This document shows positions 1-10,737 of a DNA stretch of 64,000 nucleotides, in pieces. The position numbers and the translations under genes are program-made. Position 1 is the stretch's first letter. Each line of letters opens with the position of its first letter. Origin of the DNA: Hydractinia symbiolongicarpus (taxonomy: Eukaryota > Cnidaria > Hydrozoa > Anthoathecata > Hydractiniidae); contig NC_079878.1 in assembly GCF_029227915.1 (NCBI RefSeq), forward strand, positions 1,612,001-1,676,000, read 5' to 3'. The notes under the pieces were generated by a model, which saw only the letters and a program-made list of their open reading frames with translations, searched no databases and was not told the origin of the DNA.

Positions 1-2368
1 GGATAAAAAATGTCTTTTTTCGACGATCCCTTAGTCATAAAAAAGTGCAGATATTAAGAATAAGGAAAGTCAAAGTGAAGAAGTGGAGTGGTTTAAAAAA
101 GTATATAATTTGGAACAGGGTTAACATCGACACACAAAAAACAACAAAAGAACGGTCCCTTCGTCTTCAAAAAAGGGCAAAAAAGTAAAGTAGTTCAAAA
201 AAGCATATATAAAAAAGAAAAAAAGAGACTAAGTGAAGAAGTAGAAGTAGAAGTAGAAAAGTGAAGTTGGAAGCTACAATAAGTTACTTCGGAAGTGAAA
301 AGTGGAGCTAGAAGTAGTAAAGTTAGAAGTACAAAATGAATGCTAGAGTTTCAAGTGAATTGGAATTGAGAAAAAGTAAGAACTTTGATATTTTTAGACG
401 TTCCGTTTTTATATGTAGCACACTTAAAATTGTCAAGGGGAATCGCATTCTCAATAAAAAATCCATTGGAGCTTCAAACTCTTTAAGTTTTATGTGTTAC
501 CCCGTTTTTTATAACAAAAAGCTAGCATTTGTTTACTTTTTTTTGCATAATTAATGTGTCTCCTGGTGCGAAACTAATGAATTTTCTTAAAATTCAAAAT
601 GCTGCATAAAGCTGTTAGCTAGCTACCAAACAAATGTGCTAGCGAAATAGAAAATTTTGGTTTGTTGAACTAAATTCAAATGTCATAATTTTTACATTGC
701 TATTGTTTTCCGTTATATGTGTTTTACTAAGCATAAATAGCTAACTATAGTCTCCCCAGCTTAAGTATATTTAACTGAGTGTCTTAGGTATATACTGTTT
801 TGTTAGCTAGCTAGCTAATGTTAGCTTCAAGGCTCCATCCCATAGCTAGCTCTAATCTATGAGTTTTGTTGTTATTCCTCTTTTTTAGGTATTTATAGCT
901 ACCTTAGTAGTCAAACTTCTCTTCTTTTTTGAACACGAATTATGATGTAACAAGCTGGCTACAAAATCTTTCTTGAACTTTTAGGATACTGTGGCACATT
1001 TTTATGCCCATAGAGAATAATTTTTTCACTTTTCCTGTAAACTTTACATGGGGAGCACAATATGACAAGTGGAATGAAATTTATAGAATTTAAAGTGTGT
1101 GTGTCAAGTTATTTTTTGTTTTGTTTCCTCATCCTGTTAAACTTTTGTCAGCCTACATGTAAAATGCCAGGTTTTTTTACAGGAGTTTTTGACATTTAAT
1201 TGGAAATTTATATACGTGGGTTTATGACTTTGGGTTAAAAAAATTTATGAGAGGATGGTATGGTTGTCAGTTCATATTGTTCGTGTTTCAAAATGCTGTT
1301 TTTTGAAATTTTGTCTAAACTTTGTGGAAATAGACCTCATGCAAAATATATTGAGAAAACAAATCTTTGTAGAATCAGACTTCACTGTAAGCTATTGTAA
1401 AGTTGATGTCTTCATCGGTATAAATAACAGCCATATTTTACTAATTAAGAAAAAAATAAAACGAGTTTGAAAGTTAAAAAGTATTTATTACATTAAGTAC
1501 ATCTTTAGACTATATAAACAACTTTGTCTGTATATTTCGTTTTATAAACTATTGTTTGGGAGAACTGTATGTGATGTAATTTTTGCTGGAACAAAATTTC
1601 ATGGCTTCACGTTTTTGTTTTTCTTGAGAATTTTACAAAATTTTGGAGGGATAAATGTTTACTGATGATAAACAAATTACTTAATGTTCTGACTGAAACT
1701 GTTTTTGTTTTTATATTTTGTAATCTAAACGCGAGGACTGTGTGCACTGAAATGACTGATTTTCTTAAATTTTGATGTGTTTCATAACCTTTTTGTGGAA
1801 GATTAATGGGTAATGGCATTTTGAATTTTAGGACATTAATTATGCAAAAAAAAGTAAACAAATTCTAGCTTTTTTACAAAAAACGCGGTAAAACATAAAA
1901 CTGAAAGAATTTTTTTGAGAATGCGATTCTCCTTGACAATTTTAAGTGTGCTACATATAAAAACAGAACGTCTAAAAATATCAAAGTTCTTACTTTTTCT
2001 CAATTCCAATTCACTTGAAACTCTAGCATTCATTTTGTACTTCTAACTTTACTACTTCTAGCTCCACTTTTCACTTCCGAAGTAACTTATTGTAGCTTCC
2101 AACTTCACTTTTCTACTTCTACTTCTACTTGTTCACTTGGTCTCTTTTTTCTTTTTTATATATGCTTTTTTGAACTACTTTACTTTTTGCACTTTTTTAA
2201 AGACGAAGGGACCGTTCTTTTGTTGTTTTTTTGTGTGTCGATGTTAACCCTGTTCAAAATTATATACTTTTTTAATCCACTCCACTTCTTCACTTTGACT
2301 TTCCTTGCTCTTAATATCTGCACTTATTTATGACTAAGGGATCGTCGAAAATAAAAATTTTTTATCCG
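1..2368. mobile_element. Large fold-back (long-TIR) non-autonomous DNA element
   Basis: Positions 1-605 are the reverse complement of about 1806-2368. For example, the left end GGATAAAAAATG is mirrored by TTTTTTATCC near 2367, and both arms carry CGACGATCCCTTAG. The arms differ by scattered substitutions and small indels, such as an extra ~30 bp near 555-585 on the left. Each arm contains a purine-rich run (about 230-335) and the same short ORF fragment, which is a by-product of the repeat. The interior, 606-1805, is AT-rich with no coding pattern I recognise. It may start before base 1. I see no transposase, so the superfamily is unknown. Confidence 0.8.
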
Positions 2369-2597
2369 CTTCTTTAGTTCGCCTTTTGTCGAGAACTTTA
2401 TCGAAGGATTTTTATGTTTGTTTGTTTTTACGCCAAGGAAACTTTCTATTCGAATGCCGTCCTGTTCAAAAGTACGTAATTGGGCAAATCATACTGCTTA
2501 TTTTCTATCACGTGGTTTCTAACGGTTGCGAGACAAATGTAAACAAAATAAAAAAAACTCGACAAACTCCCGCATTCAGGTGGTAAAAAACATCATG

Positions 2598-2643
2598 TTT
2601 GCAAAAGTGACAGACAGACAGAACTGGCGTATTATTATATAGA
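2598..2643 (-). mobile_element. 5' end fragment of a Helitron-like repeat
   Basis: Read on the minus strand this begins TCTATATAATAATACGCC and continues into CTGTCTGTCTGTCAC. The same start is seen at 35497 and 54974. It abuts directly the CTAG 3' end of a second unit at 2644-2647, so this is a head-to-tail junction. Confidence 0.55.
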
Positions 2644-3959
2644 CTAGTCGATAAGGCCCGTGAAAAATCCACTAAGGCAGGATACAAATAAAAAAGAAGC
2701 GTCATTTGAATTTTGATGACGTCAGAAACCCATCCACAAAAAAAAAATCAGAACCTTGTTTTCACGTTGCCTCTTGATAACCAGTTAATGAGATATAAGG
2801 GTTTAATAATTTTCCTGACGTCAGCAATGGCCAGTCAAAACTTAATTTTTTTTTTTAGAGATTTGTATACCTGTTGAGTCCATCGTGTAGATATTGAAAC
2901 GCTGATCAAGAAAATGTGTAGGATCATGTACTTTCGACAAACGGTTGCAGAGATGTTAAGGTTTGAAGGTTTTTTGATGACGTCATTAACCCGTCCATTC
3001 CGAAAAGGATTTGGAGACCCGGGTTTGGGAAAATTACGCAAATTGGTCCTAGGTGGTCCCTAGTTAACCACGCGCTGAAAACTCATTGACGTCACCACCT
3101 CATTTCCCAGTTATTTTGCCTCAAAGTCTTAGGTGCACTGTAATGGCTTCCATAATCTATTTAGTATAAATAAAATTCGCGGAAATAAACTTTCCCGAGT
3201 AACATTTTTAAATATTTAGGGGCCAGGGGGACTAACTTTCTGGATTAAGGCGAAACTTAGTATATTCGCAAAAATGTGTTCCTTCGCAAAAATGTGTTCC
3301 TTTATAGTATTCAGTGATTTTTTTACACATCGGATAAATTTTTTTTTATCTAATTCGCAACAAATTAATCTTTGTAAAATTGATTTTTGCGATCTCAAGA
3401 AAATGAATAACTTAAAGGCTTCTTTCTAATTTATTGGATCGGACCGGATTTTTGGGCCACGTATGCGCAAATTACACATAATTTTAGTCCAGAATGATCC
3501 AAAAGAGATATGGAAAAGTTGAATAGGAGTTAACTTTTCCTGGTTCGCCTAGATTAATCCAGTTTGATCGATGTTTGAACCAAACATTCAAACATTAATA
3601 CCTCTGCAACCTTTTGTAAAAAGTACATGACCCTATATATTTTTCTGATCAGCGTTTCAAGATCTATAGGATGAAGGCAACAGGTATACAAATTTCCAAA
3701 AAAGAAATTTTAGGTTTTGAAGGACCATTGCTGACGTCAGCATAATTTTTAAACCTCTAGATCTTCTTAACCGGTTGTTTTATAGCACATGATATTATAC
3801 ATTTTTCTTATCACCAATTCAAGCTCTGCAAATTACAGGAAACGGATAAACAAATTGCGCGAACTTTTTTTGTTCACGCACTGGCTGATGTCAGCGAAAA
3901 ACCTAAAACAACCTATTTTTTATATTATTAAGTGGATTTTTACGGGCCTTATCGACTAG
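2644..3959. mobile_element. Two Helitron-like 3' halves facing each other around a nested repeat
   Basis: The left part (2644 to about 3160) is a minus-strand Helitron-like 3' half ending in CTAG (2644-2647), with the subterminal GTGGATTTTT motif. The right part (about 3584-3959) is the inverse copy on the plus strand, ending CTAG at 3956-3959. The two halves share about 350 bp in inverted orientation, for example TGATCAGCGTTTCAAGAT on the right and the mirrored form near 2898-2920. A 423-bp repeat (3161-3583) sits between them. TGACGTCA octamers recur in this family (2717, 2816, 2977, 3089, 3731, approximate starts). Confidence 0.6.
3161..3583. repeat. Dispersed repeat A, copy 1
   Basis: This 423-bp block begins with AATAAAATTCGCGGAAATAA and contains TTAGGGGCCAGGGGG and TTTTTGGGCCACGTATG. 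A diverged copy is present at 4339-4726. It appears to have inserted between Helitron-like halves. There is no coding potential. Confidence 0.7.
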
Positions 3960-4338
3960 CTTTGTTAATAAAGTAAATCATCAAAAGAATTGTACACCCA
4001 AAATCTATACTATATGTCATAATACACATAAAAATACACCTAATTTTCCTGAAGATCTATTTTTTGGCGAACTTTAACTAAAATGTCCACAATTCGCAAT
4101 AATATATCTTTGCAAAATTACTAAATAACTTATTAGCTAAAGTTAATCTTCTACGAAAGAAACTTTCACGAGTCAAATCAGGAAAACAAGAAAAATAACT
4201 TTCCAAAACAGCCCCTTGTAAATTTTTTACTTGATTATGATATGTTAAAGTCCTGAAATAGCGTTTAAAATTTACATTAAATTGCAAGCATCGATAAAAA
4301 ACCACATAATTATAGTTTTGTATCTCAAAGAAAAAAAT
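3960..4338. other. No gene recognised
   Basis: AT-rich sequence between repeat-family members. The one ORF here (about 75 codons, minus) has no recognisable motif and I do not call it. Confidence 0.5.
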
Positions 4339-4726
4339 TTAGAATAAATAAAATTCGCGAAAATAAACTTTCCCGAGTAGCATTTTTAATATATATTTAG
4401 GGGCCAGGGGGGACTAACTTAGTATATTCGCAAAAAAGTGTTCCTTTATAGTATTCAGTGAATTTTTTACACATCGGATAAATTTTTTTTTATCTAATTC
4501 GCAACAAAATAATCTTCGTAAAATTGATTTTTGCGATTTCGCGAAAATTAATAACTTAAAGGCTCCTTCCTAATTTATTGGATCGGGCCGGATTTTTGGG
4601 CCACGTATGTGCAAATTACACATATTTTTAGTCCAGAACGATCCAAAAGAGATCTGGAAAATTGAAAGGGAGTTAACTTTTTCCAGTTCGCCTAGATTGA
4701 TCCAGTTTGATCGATATTTGAACCAA
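4339..4726. repeat. Dispersed repeat A, copy 2
   Basis: Second copy of the block at 3161-3583, in the same orientation. It is about 35 bp shorter, mainly because of a deletion in the part corresponding to 3236-3290. Confidence 0.7.
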
Positions 4727-4938
4727 TGAAGAACGAGTATTTCTGGTCATTTCACTTTGAAATAACAAGGAAGGGCACTATAATGCTTATTCGGAAAAAA
4801 ACGTTCATGTTGACAGAAGGAATTTAAATTCATTTGTTGTAATGGATAACCACGAAGAAATTTTAAACATAATTTTTTGGGGGTTTCTCGTATATGTGGC
4901 AGCATTTAAGAATGTTGAAGAAAGTATACTTCTGATCA

Positions 4939-5026
4939 TCATGGATTAAACAAGTTAAACAAGTTATATATATCTCATGGATTAAACAAGTTAAACAAGT
5001 TATATATATCTCATGGATTAAACAAG
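4939..5026. repeat. 36-bp tandem repeat, 2.4 copies
   Basis: Two perfect 36-bp units (4939-4974 and 4975-5010) and a 16-bp partial unit, each starting TCATGGATTAAACAAG. It lies in the intron just downstream (in gene direction) of the third SLC7 exon. Confidence 0.9.
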
Positions 5027-5043
5027 AAAAAGTATTAGAATAC

Positions 5044-6514
5044 CTATTGCCACACCCGATATTACAGTTGATATCACCGGGACACCAGTTCTATCATTCA
5101 CTTTGGAAAAAAACTTCATCACCATACCATCTTGTGACATTGCATACAAAAGCCGAGGAAGAGGTATCATGGACATAAGTGTGCAACCTAAAGAGGGGGT
5201 GTTAGACAACTAGATGCCTATACACATACAGCTTTGAAAACATAAACATAATAAAATGATCAAAAATTGGAGGATTAATTTTTCTGGTTTTTTTCACTTC
5301 CACAACATTTCGCGAACAAAAGCGCATTTGCACCTCTACTCAATTAAAAAACAAACCTAATAGGCCCATGGTAGCACCTACGCCAATTAAGTATCCCATA
5401 AATCCCAAACCACGTTGATGAAATGCAGTTGCAACAGCTGAAGAATCGTGCAAATCAGTATATGGAACAAGAAGAGTAACGGACGCACTGACTCCAAAAT
5501 ATGCCAAGAAACAAATTGCTAAAATGAAAACATATTACATGAGAGCTTTTGTGTTTCTTTTTGTTTTGTACATGTCATTTAGTACAAAATCTTTTTTCAA
5601 CTATACAACTATATACAAGCAAAATATATATATGCAAATATTATAAAAACTGCAAAATATATTTAGAAAATGTGTTGACCTACATCACTTATAATCAACT
5701 CACTTATGGTTCCAATCATACTGATTGGGATAGATCTTGATGGGTTTTTCGCTTCCTCCGATGTTGTCGCAATGACATCAAATCCAATAAACGCAAAGAA
5801 GCAAGTAGAGGCACCAGCCAAAACTCCCTCGAAACCATAAGGGGTAAAATTACCCCAATTTTCTACTTTTGCATATGCTAATCCAACAAAAATAACCAGT
5901 AAAACAGTTGATATATTAATTGCAACACACACATTATTAAAACGTGCTGAATTTTTAACACCAAGTGACAAAAAAATTGTAAACAATAACACAACACTTA
6001 AAGCAAAAATGTCAAAATAATTGCTCACACCAGTAACATTAATATCACCAAATATTCCAATAGTTCCATTTTTAATAGCACCACTGGCAAGAGAGTCTAC
6101 ATAAGCACTCATAGCTCTTGCTACAGCAGCTCCACCTATGATATATTCCATGATGATATTCCAACCAATAACAAATGCACAAAACTCTCCAATAGTTAAA
6201 TAACAGTATACATAAGCTGATCCAGCTTTTGGAATTCTCGCACCAAACTCTGCATAACATAAACCAGATAAGACTGATGCTACTGCAGCTATTAAAAAAG
6301 AAAGTACAATGGCAGGACCAGCCTTATTTTTTGCAACCTCACCAGTAAGAACATAAATACCAGATCCCAATGTGCTTCCAATTCCAATAAAAGTTAAATC
6401 TAATGTTGATAAACATCTTCTAAGTTTAGTGTCAGTGCTTGATGAAGTATCCCATGACTTTTGTCTGGCACAAGATGTTAGAATGTGAGTTACAAGTTGT
6501 CGTAAAAGTCTCAT
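5044..6514 (-). CDS. Cationic amino-acid transporter, SLC7 family (N-terminal exons)
   Basis: Membrane amino-acid permease of the APC superfamily. Members of the CAT branch carry cationic amino acids across the plasma membrane. Three coding exons are supported on the minus strand: 6514-5704, 5518-5357 and 5187-5044. All join in the same phase with clean GT-AG ends (donors GTGAGT at 5703, GTTTGT at 5356, GTATTC at 5043; acceptors TTTTAG and CTTTAG). The start at 6514 follows a good acceptor near 6540 and matches the usual CAT N-terminus, so the ORF extension to 6559 is probably intron. Family landmarks: GIGSTLGSGIYVLTGEVA near residue 40, SVLSGLCYAEFGARIPKAGS, FFAFIGFDVIATTSEEAKNP, then PLPRLLYAMSQDG in exon 3. 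About nine of the usual 14 membrane segments are encoded. The remaining exons are not found down to base 1, so they lie outside the window or have been lost. Confidence 0.9.
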
Positions 6515-6559
6515 TCTCTGTTGGCAAAGGTGTTTTATCTGAAAAACAAAAAGAACCAT

Positions 6560-6959
6560 TAATTTTTTGTAGTGTACTCAGGAATATTGTTGTTTGCACT
6601 TTTCTTTGTTTTCTGTTTTCATCTAGGGAGCATAAAAGCTATACAACTGTTAATGCATATAGATAATCTTTTGGCATTTCTTAAAATTCTTAAACAGCAT
6701 CAGCTGGTTATTACTCTACAGTATAAGCAACCTGTTAAAGTTATGATTTTTGCAGCAATTTCCCTATCAATCATTGTTGACAGTTTGATTTGCCGTCCAC
6801 CAACTATTTTCATTATTTTATTTTATTTTTATGCTTATCAATCACTTTATGGATTGGTATATGTCTACAACTGTTGTTGTAGGAACTAATCCTACAATCA
6901 ACTGTAACCCACTTATCAAATAGATTACTGAGATGTAGGCATTTCCACAAAATATGCTT
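6560..6959. other. No gene recognised (upstream intron or flank of the SLC7 gene)
   Basis: AT-rich sequence directly upstream of the first recognised SLC7 coding exon. The polypyrimidine-AG acceptor at its edge suggests intron. The 105-codon plus-strand ORF here overlaps this intron and has no family motif. Confidence 0.4.
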
Positions 6960-7125
6960 AGAGGGTTGCACGAGAGACACTGCAGGTGAGTTTGCATTTC
7001 CAAGAGAGACTAATGTTTTCATGTGAGACACCCTATAGGTCAGTTAGTGTTTCTATACGAGACGCTGGAGGTCCATGACAGACACCCCAGGCGAGTTAGC
7101 ATTTCCATGAGAGGCACATGTTATT
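6960..7125. repeat. Degenerate tandem repeat of about 55-60 bp
   Basis: About three imperfect units share the order GAGAGAC, then a CACTGCAGGTGAGTT-like or CCCAGGCGAGTTAG-like block, then GCATTTCCA or GTTTCTA. No coding potential. Confidence 0.5.
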
Positions 7126-7411
7126 TCCACTAAAGCCGTCTTAAGGGTCTACTTAATACAATCCTTGCCCTTTCACCAAACTTAAGCGTAGTTAACATGA
7201 TAAAAGAAGAGACATATATATACTTTTTTACACAATTTGTTATCTTCTTTGTTTTTGCTTCGCAACCATGGCAATTGAACCTAAAGGAATTGGCTATTAT
7301 GTCAACAGCATGTATATATTGTTTAGTTGATGGTGTAGAGAACAATTTATTCTTTCATTTATGGTGAAATTTCTAAGCTGTTATGAGTTAGGGAAGGAGG
7401 AAGCTAGTGTT

Positions 7412-8147
7412 TGCAGCGCTGTAAATTAGTGGTTATGTGGCGCCGTAGATTAGTGGTTATAGCTCTTGAACCGTGTGCGGGAGATTGGGGTTCGATTCCT
7501 CTTGACAGCGACTTAACATGGGTGAGTGGCGCCGTAGATTAGTGGTTATAGCTCTCGTACTCTGTGCGGGAGACCGGGGTTCGATTCCTCTTGACGGCGA
7601 TTCAACATGGGCGAGTGAATGTTACCATAGCCCCGGGTTAACCCAAGCCATGTGAGGGAAATTGGGAAGATGGCACACTGTGTGGGCCGTTGGATGTTGC
7701 CGGGAGTTGTCTAGTAGAGCGCGGGCTCTAATTGGGTCTGCGTAGCTCAAAATGAGCATTAAATACTCTAGGACTCTCCATCTACGCCATGGCCCCTCCT
7801 GGAAATAATAGACAGGGTATATCCCTCGATATTTGTGAGGCTAGCCATGTAAAATATGCACCTCTATCTCTATCTCTAGTGAATGTTACCATAGCCCCGG
7901 GTTAACCCAGGCCATGTGAGGGAAATTGGGAAGATGACCCACTGTGTAGGCTGTTGGGTGTTGCCAGGAGTTGTCTAGTACAGCGCAAGCCCTAATTGGG
8001 TCTGTGTAACTAAAAATGAGCATTAAATACTCTAGGACTCCCCATCTAAGCTATGACCCCTCCTGGAAGTAATAGACAGGGGTATATACCTCGATATTTG
8101 TGAGGCTAGCCATGTAAAATATGCACATCTCTCTATCTACCTAGTGT
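7412..8147 (+). mobile_element. tRNA-derived SINE cluster with repeated heads and repeated bodies
   Basis: Two tRNA-like heads, 89 bp apart, begin GGCGCCGTAGATTAGTGG at 7439 and 7528. Both have an A-box-like GATTAGTGGTTATAGC and a perfect B box GGTTCGATTCC, so internal RNA polymerase III promoters are likely. A third, truncated head (GTAAATTAGTGGTTA) lies at 7418. The body follows at about 7617-7878 and is repeated at 7880-8147, each copy starting GTGAATGTTACCATAGCC. Each body ends in a CTCTAT-type microsatellite after GTAAAATATGCAC. The arrangement head-head-body-body suggests unequal recombination or repeated insertion of one family. Confidence 0.8.
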
Positions 8148-8159
8148 TAACGGCATTTA

Positions 8160-8816
8160 AGGTTGCCGCCAACCTTATAACAAGTTAATCTTAATCGAAA
8201 GATATTATTAAAACATTACAGAAAAAAGTATTATTTAATGAGCAACTTATAAAATAGAAGCACAAAAACAGTTCATTTATTCTGTTTCCATAAAACCTTT
8301 AGCTTTGATTGACATTATTGAAGCATTAAAAACATGCTTTTCAGGATAACTTATGACGTCACAAAAGCCAAAGGTACAGACAGTAGTCTTGCAGCATGAA
8401 AACTGCGAAGAGGGATTTCGAAATTAATAATTAAAATTTTTTTGCGAACCTATAATTCTAATTATTTAAAAATGATTTTCTTTTAAAATATCGTAAGCAT
8501 TGTTTGGTGTATAATAGGATGTAAAAATAACAGAGCAAAGAATCCATAATTATCATTTTTGCCTAAGAATAAAAATAAAGCAGGAAGTTCTCCAAAAACT
8601 ATGTTAAAAGTCATTCTTTTGATCAGTTGATTTAGAGCCAAATCCTCTTTTTTGCAATCACATTAGGAATCGTGCAATATTGATTTTGAGGCAGAAGAAA
8701 TCCATGTCAATTTTGATGTATAAAATGTGATCTTGGTGTTTGGGTAGCAGTAAATTGTCAGAACGCTAACGGAACCCTGTTGTTAGCCCAATTATGGAAT
8801 GCAAGAATTTTCGTAG
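8160..8816. other. No gene recognised
   Basis: AT-rich stretch without long ORFs, clear repeats or RNA-gene motifs. Confidence 0.5.
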
Positions 8817-10058
8817 ATACTAAAAGTAGGAACCAGCAGTAACCAACAGTAACCAGCAGTATTTCGAAGTAACCACCAGAGAACCAACAGTATTATGAAG
8901 TAACCAGCAGAGAACCAGCTGTTTTCTTAAGTATCCACAAGAGAACCAGCAGTTATTATTAATTTACTCCAAATAAGGCTGCAACAGCCGCGCAAAGGTA
9001 TTGGGATTTTTGTGCGCAGCACTTCTTGACCTTAAAACTACCAAATATGATAAATAAAAGGGCACCTAGCTCTCAGGGCTATTTTCTGATACTTTATGCT
9101 CTTGCTATCTAGCTACGTTTAAGTTGTTTTCACGAGGTCCAATAAAATGCATTCCGTGAAGATTAATTTTCGCAAACATGAATAAAATTCGCGAAATTCG
9201 CGATACCAACTTAAGTTATTTATTTATTTATTTATTTCGCCTAAAGGCAATAATGGAAACAAGAAGAACAGAACGATAATAGTATTTTCGGGAATAAGTT
9301 TCATTCTTTGAGATAAAATATAACACGTTTCAAGAAAAAAAAGTTCATATCGAAAGCATAATTTTTTTTACTTGAACAGAAACCATGTGAGAAAAACAAA
9401 CGTATATTTTCCGCCGGATGCCACAATGTTTCTTCACACAATTTATAAATTCATTCGAACTTTACTTTGTCTACCAAAAGAAAAAAATGTCTCTTTTTGA
9501 CCCTCCTCCGCATAGCGTTATATTTGGTTTACAATACACGAATTGTAAAATGAAAACCCTTTGGTCAAACACATAATCTGATTAAGCAGAATAATTTTTT
9601 AGGAAACGTTGAAGGAAGTGTGTAATAACTGCGAAGAATAAACTAAAATTTGATATGAACAGGAAAACAATGTCTCTTTTTGGACTATTCTCCATACAGT
9701 GTTTCTTTGTTATATTTGGTTTAAAATTCAGATGTTAGTTCGTTATTTAAAATATTAATTGTGTTTTTGTTAATTCTCGCGTCTGGTCTTCTGTCTCAAC
9801 TGTTGCATAAAGCCCGAGTCACACCAGACATAAAAATTTCAGAAAAATGGGTAATGAACTGTTGTGTATGTACATTATTAAATGTTTCACATTTGAAGCG
9901 GTAGATGTGTTTTATTTGTTTTATCGATTTAACTGGTCGTTCTCTTGTGGTTACTTAAAAAAAATTCTGGTTCTCTGTTGGTTACTTCCAAATACTGTTG
10001 GTTCTCTGGTGGTTACTTCAAAATACTGCTGGTTACTACTGGTTCCTACTTTTAGAAA
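8817..10058. mobile_element. Non-autonomous TIR element with repeated AGTAACC / AGAACCA motifs
   Basis: Termini of about 130 bp are inverted copies: ACTAAAAGTAGGAACCAG at 8819 on the left is mirrored by CTGGTTCCTACTTTTAG at 10041-10057 on the right. Inside both arms the motifs AGTAACCA(A/C)CAG and AGAACCA(A/G)CAG alternate four to six times, as expected for transposase-binding subterminal repeats. The interior (about 8960-9935) has no transposase. It contains a TTTA microsatellite near 9220-9238 and a 95-codon ORF overlapping the right arm with no recognisable domain. Confidence 0.75.
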
Positions 10059-10061
10059 AAG

Positions 10062-10093
10062 CGGTAAAATATGCACATCTATCTATTTAGTTA
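10062..10093 (+). repeat. 3' tail fragment of the SINE family
   Basis: GTAAAATATGCACATCTATC matches the end of the SINE bodies at 7849 and 8116. Only the tail is present. Confidence 0.6.
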
Positions 10094-10647
10094 CTCGAAG
10101 AAGGAAAAAGCCAAAGCAAGAAGTTAAAAATTAGACTAAAAATAAGGAACTTCAGTAATTTTTAAGGGTTAGTTGGGGAACACTTTAAAATTCTAGTCTA
10201 TTTTTTTATGCGAAACCAGAAAGATTTCTGACGTGATGTCCAAACCATTTCAGCAGCCATCTTGAAATTGTGTTTACAGATTGTGCGCGATAGGCGCCCA
10301 GGCGCAATTAAAGAATTATAAAGAAGGCGCAAAAATGTACTTCTAAACGCCCCCCCCCCCCCCCAAAAAAAAGAATCTGAAAACATTTATAAAAGCCTCT
10401 CTCTAATAAACGCCCTTTTTCTAATAAACGCCCCTATGTTCTTCAAAGGGGGCGTTTATTAGAGTTAATAAAAAATCTTTTAACGGATATTCCTGGAATA
10501 AAATAAACGAGTTTGGCCGTCAATTTGCTTTCTATTTCTATCGAACTACATTATTTATAAAATTTATAAATTATAAACAAAAGCATATGATACAGTTTTT
10601 TTCTTGATGTTTAAGTTCCATGTTAAGTTCAATGCTTTATTGTATCG
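10094..10647. other. Flank of the pogo-like element; C-run and GCC-rich inverted motif
   Basis: Contains a run of about 17 C at 10351-10367 and repeated TAATAAACGCCC motifs (10407-10434). The mirrored GGGGGCGTTTATTAGAG is at 10448-10464. Related AAACGCC motifs occur at the other side near 12330-12420, so these are probably terminal sequences of the pogo-like element. Confidence 0.45.
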
Positions 10648-10737
10648 TTGTTTTCGCTTAGAAATTTCTCTATCCAGCACAATGGCTGTTCTTTGTCAAA
10701 AGCGTTGGATTTAGGCGTTGTGGATGAGGTTAAGCTT

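Noticed and set aside
336-2033. Two similar short ORFs starting MNARVSSELELRKSK on opposite strands
   Set aside because: They are the two arms of the fold-back element read in opposite directions; nothing else suggests coding.
6572-6889. 105-codon plus-strand ORF opposite the SLC7 gene region
   Set aside because: Hydrophobic AT-rich translation without any motif; lies in the probable intron upstream of the first SLC7 coding exon.
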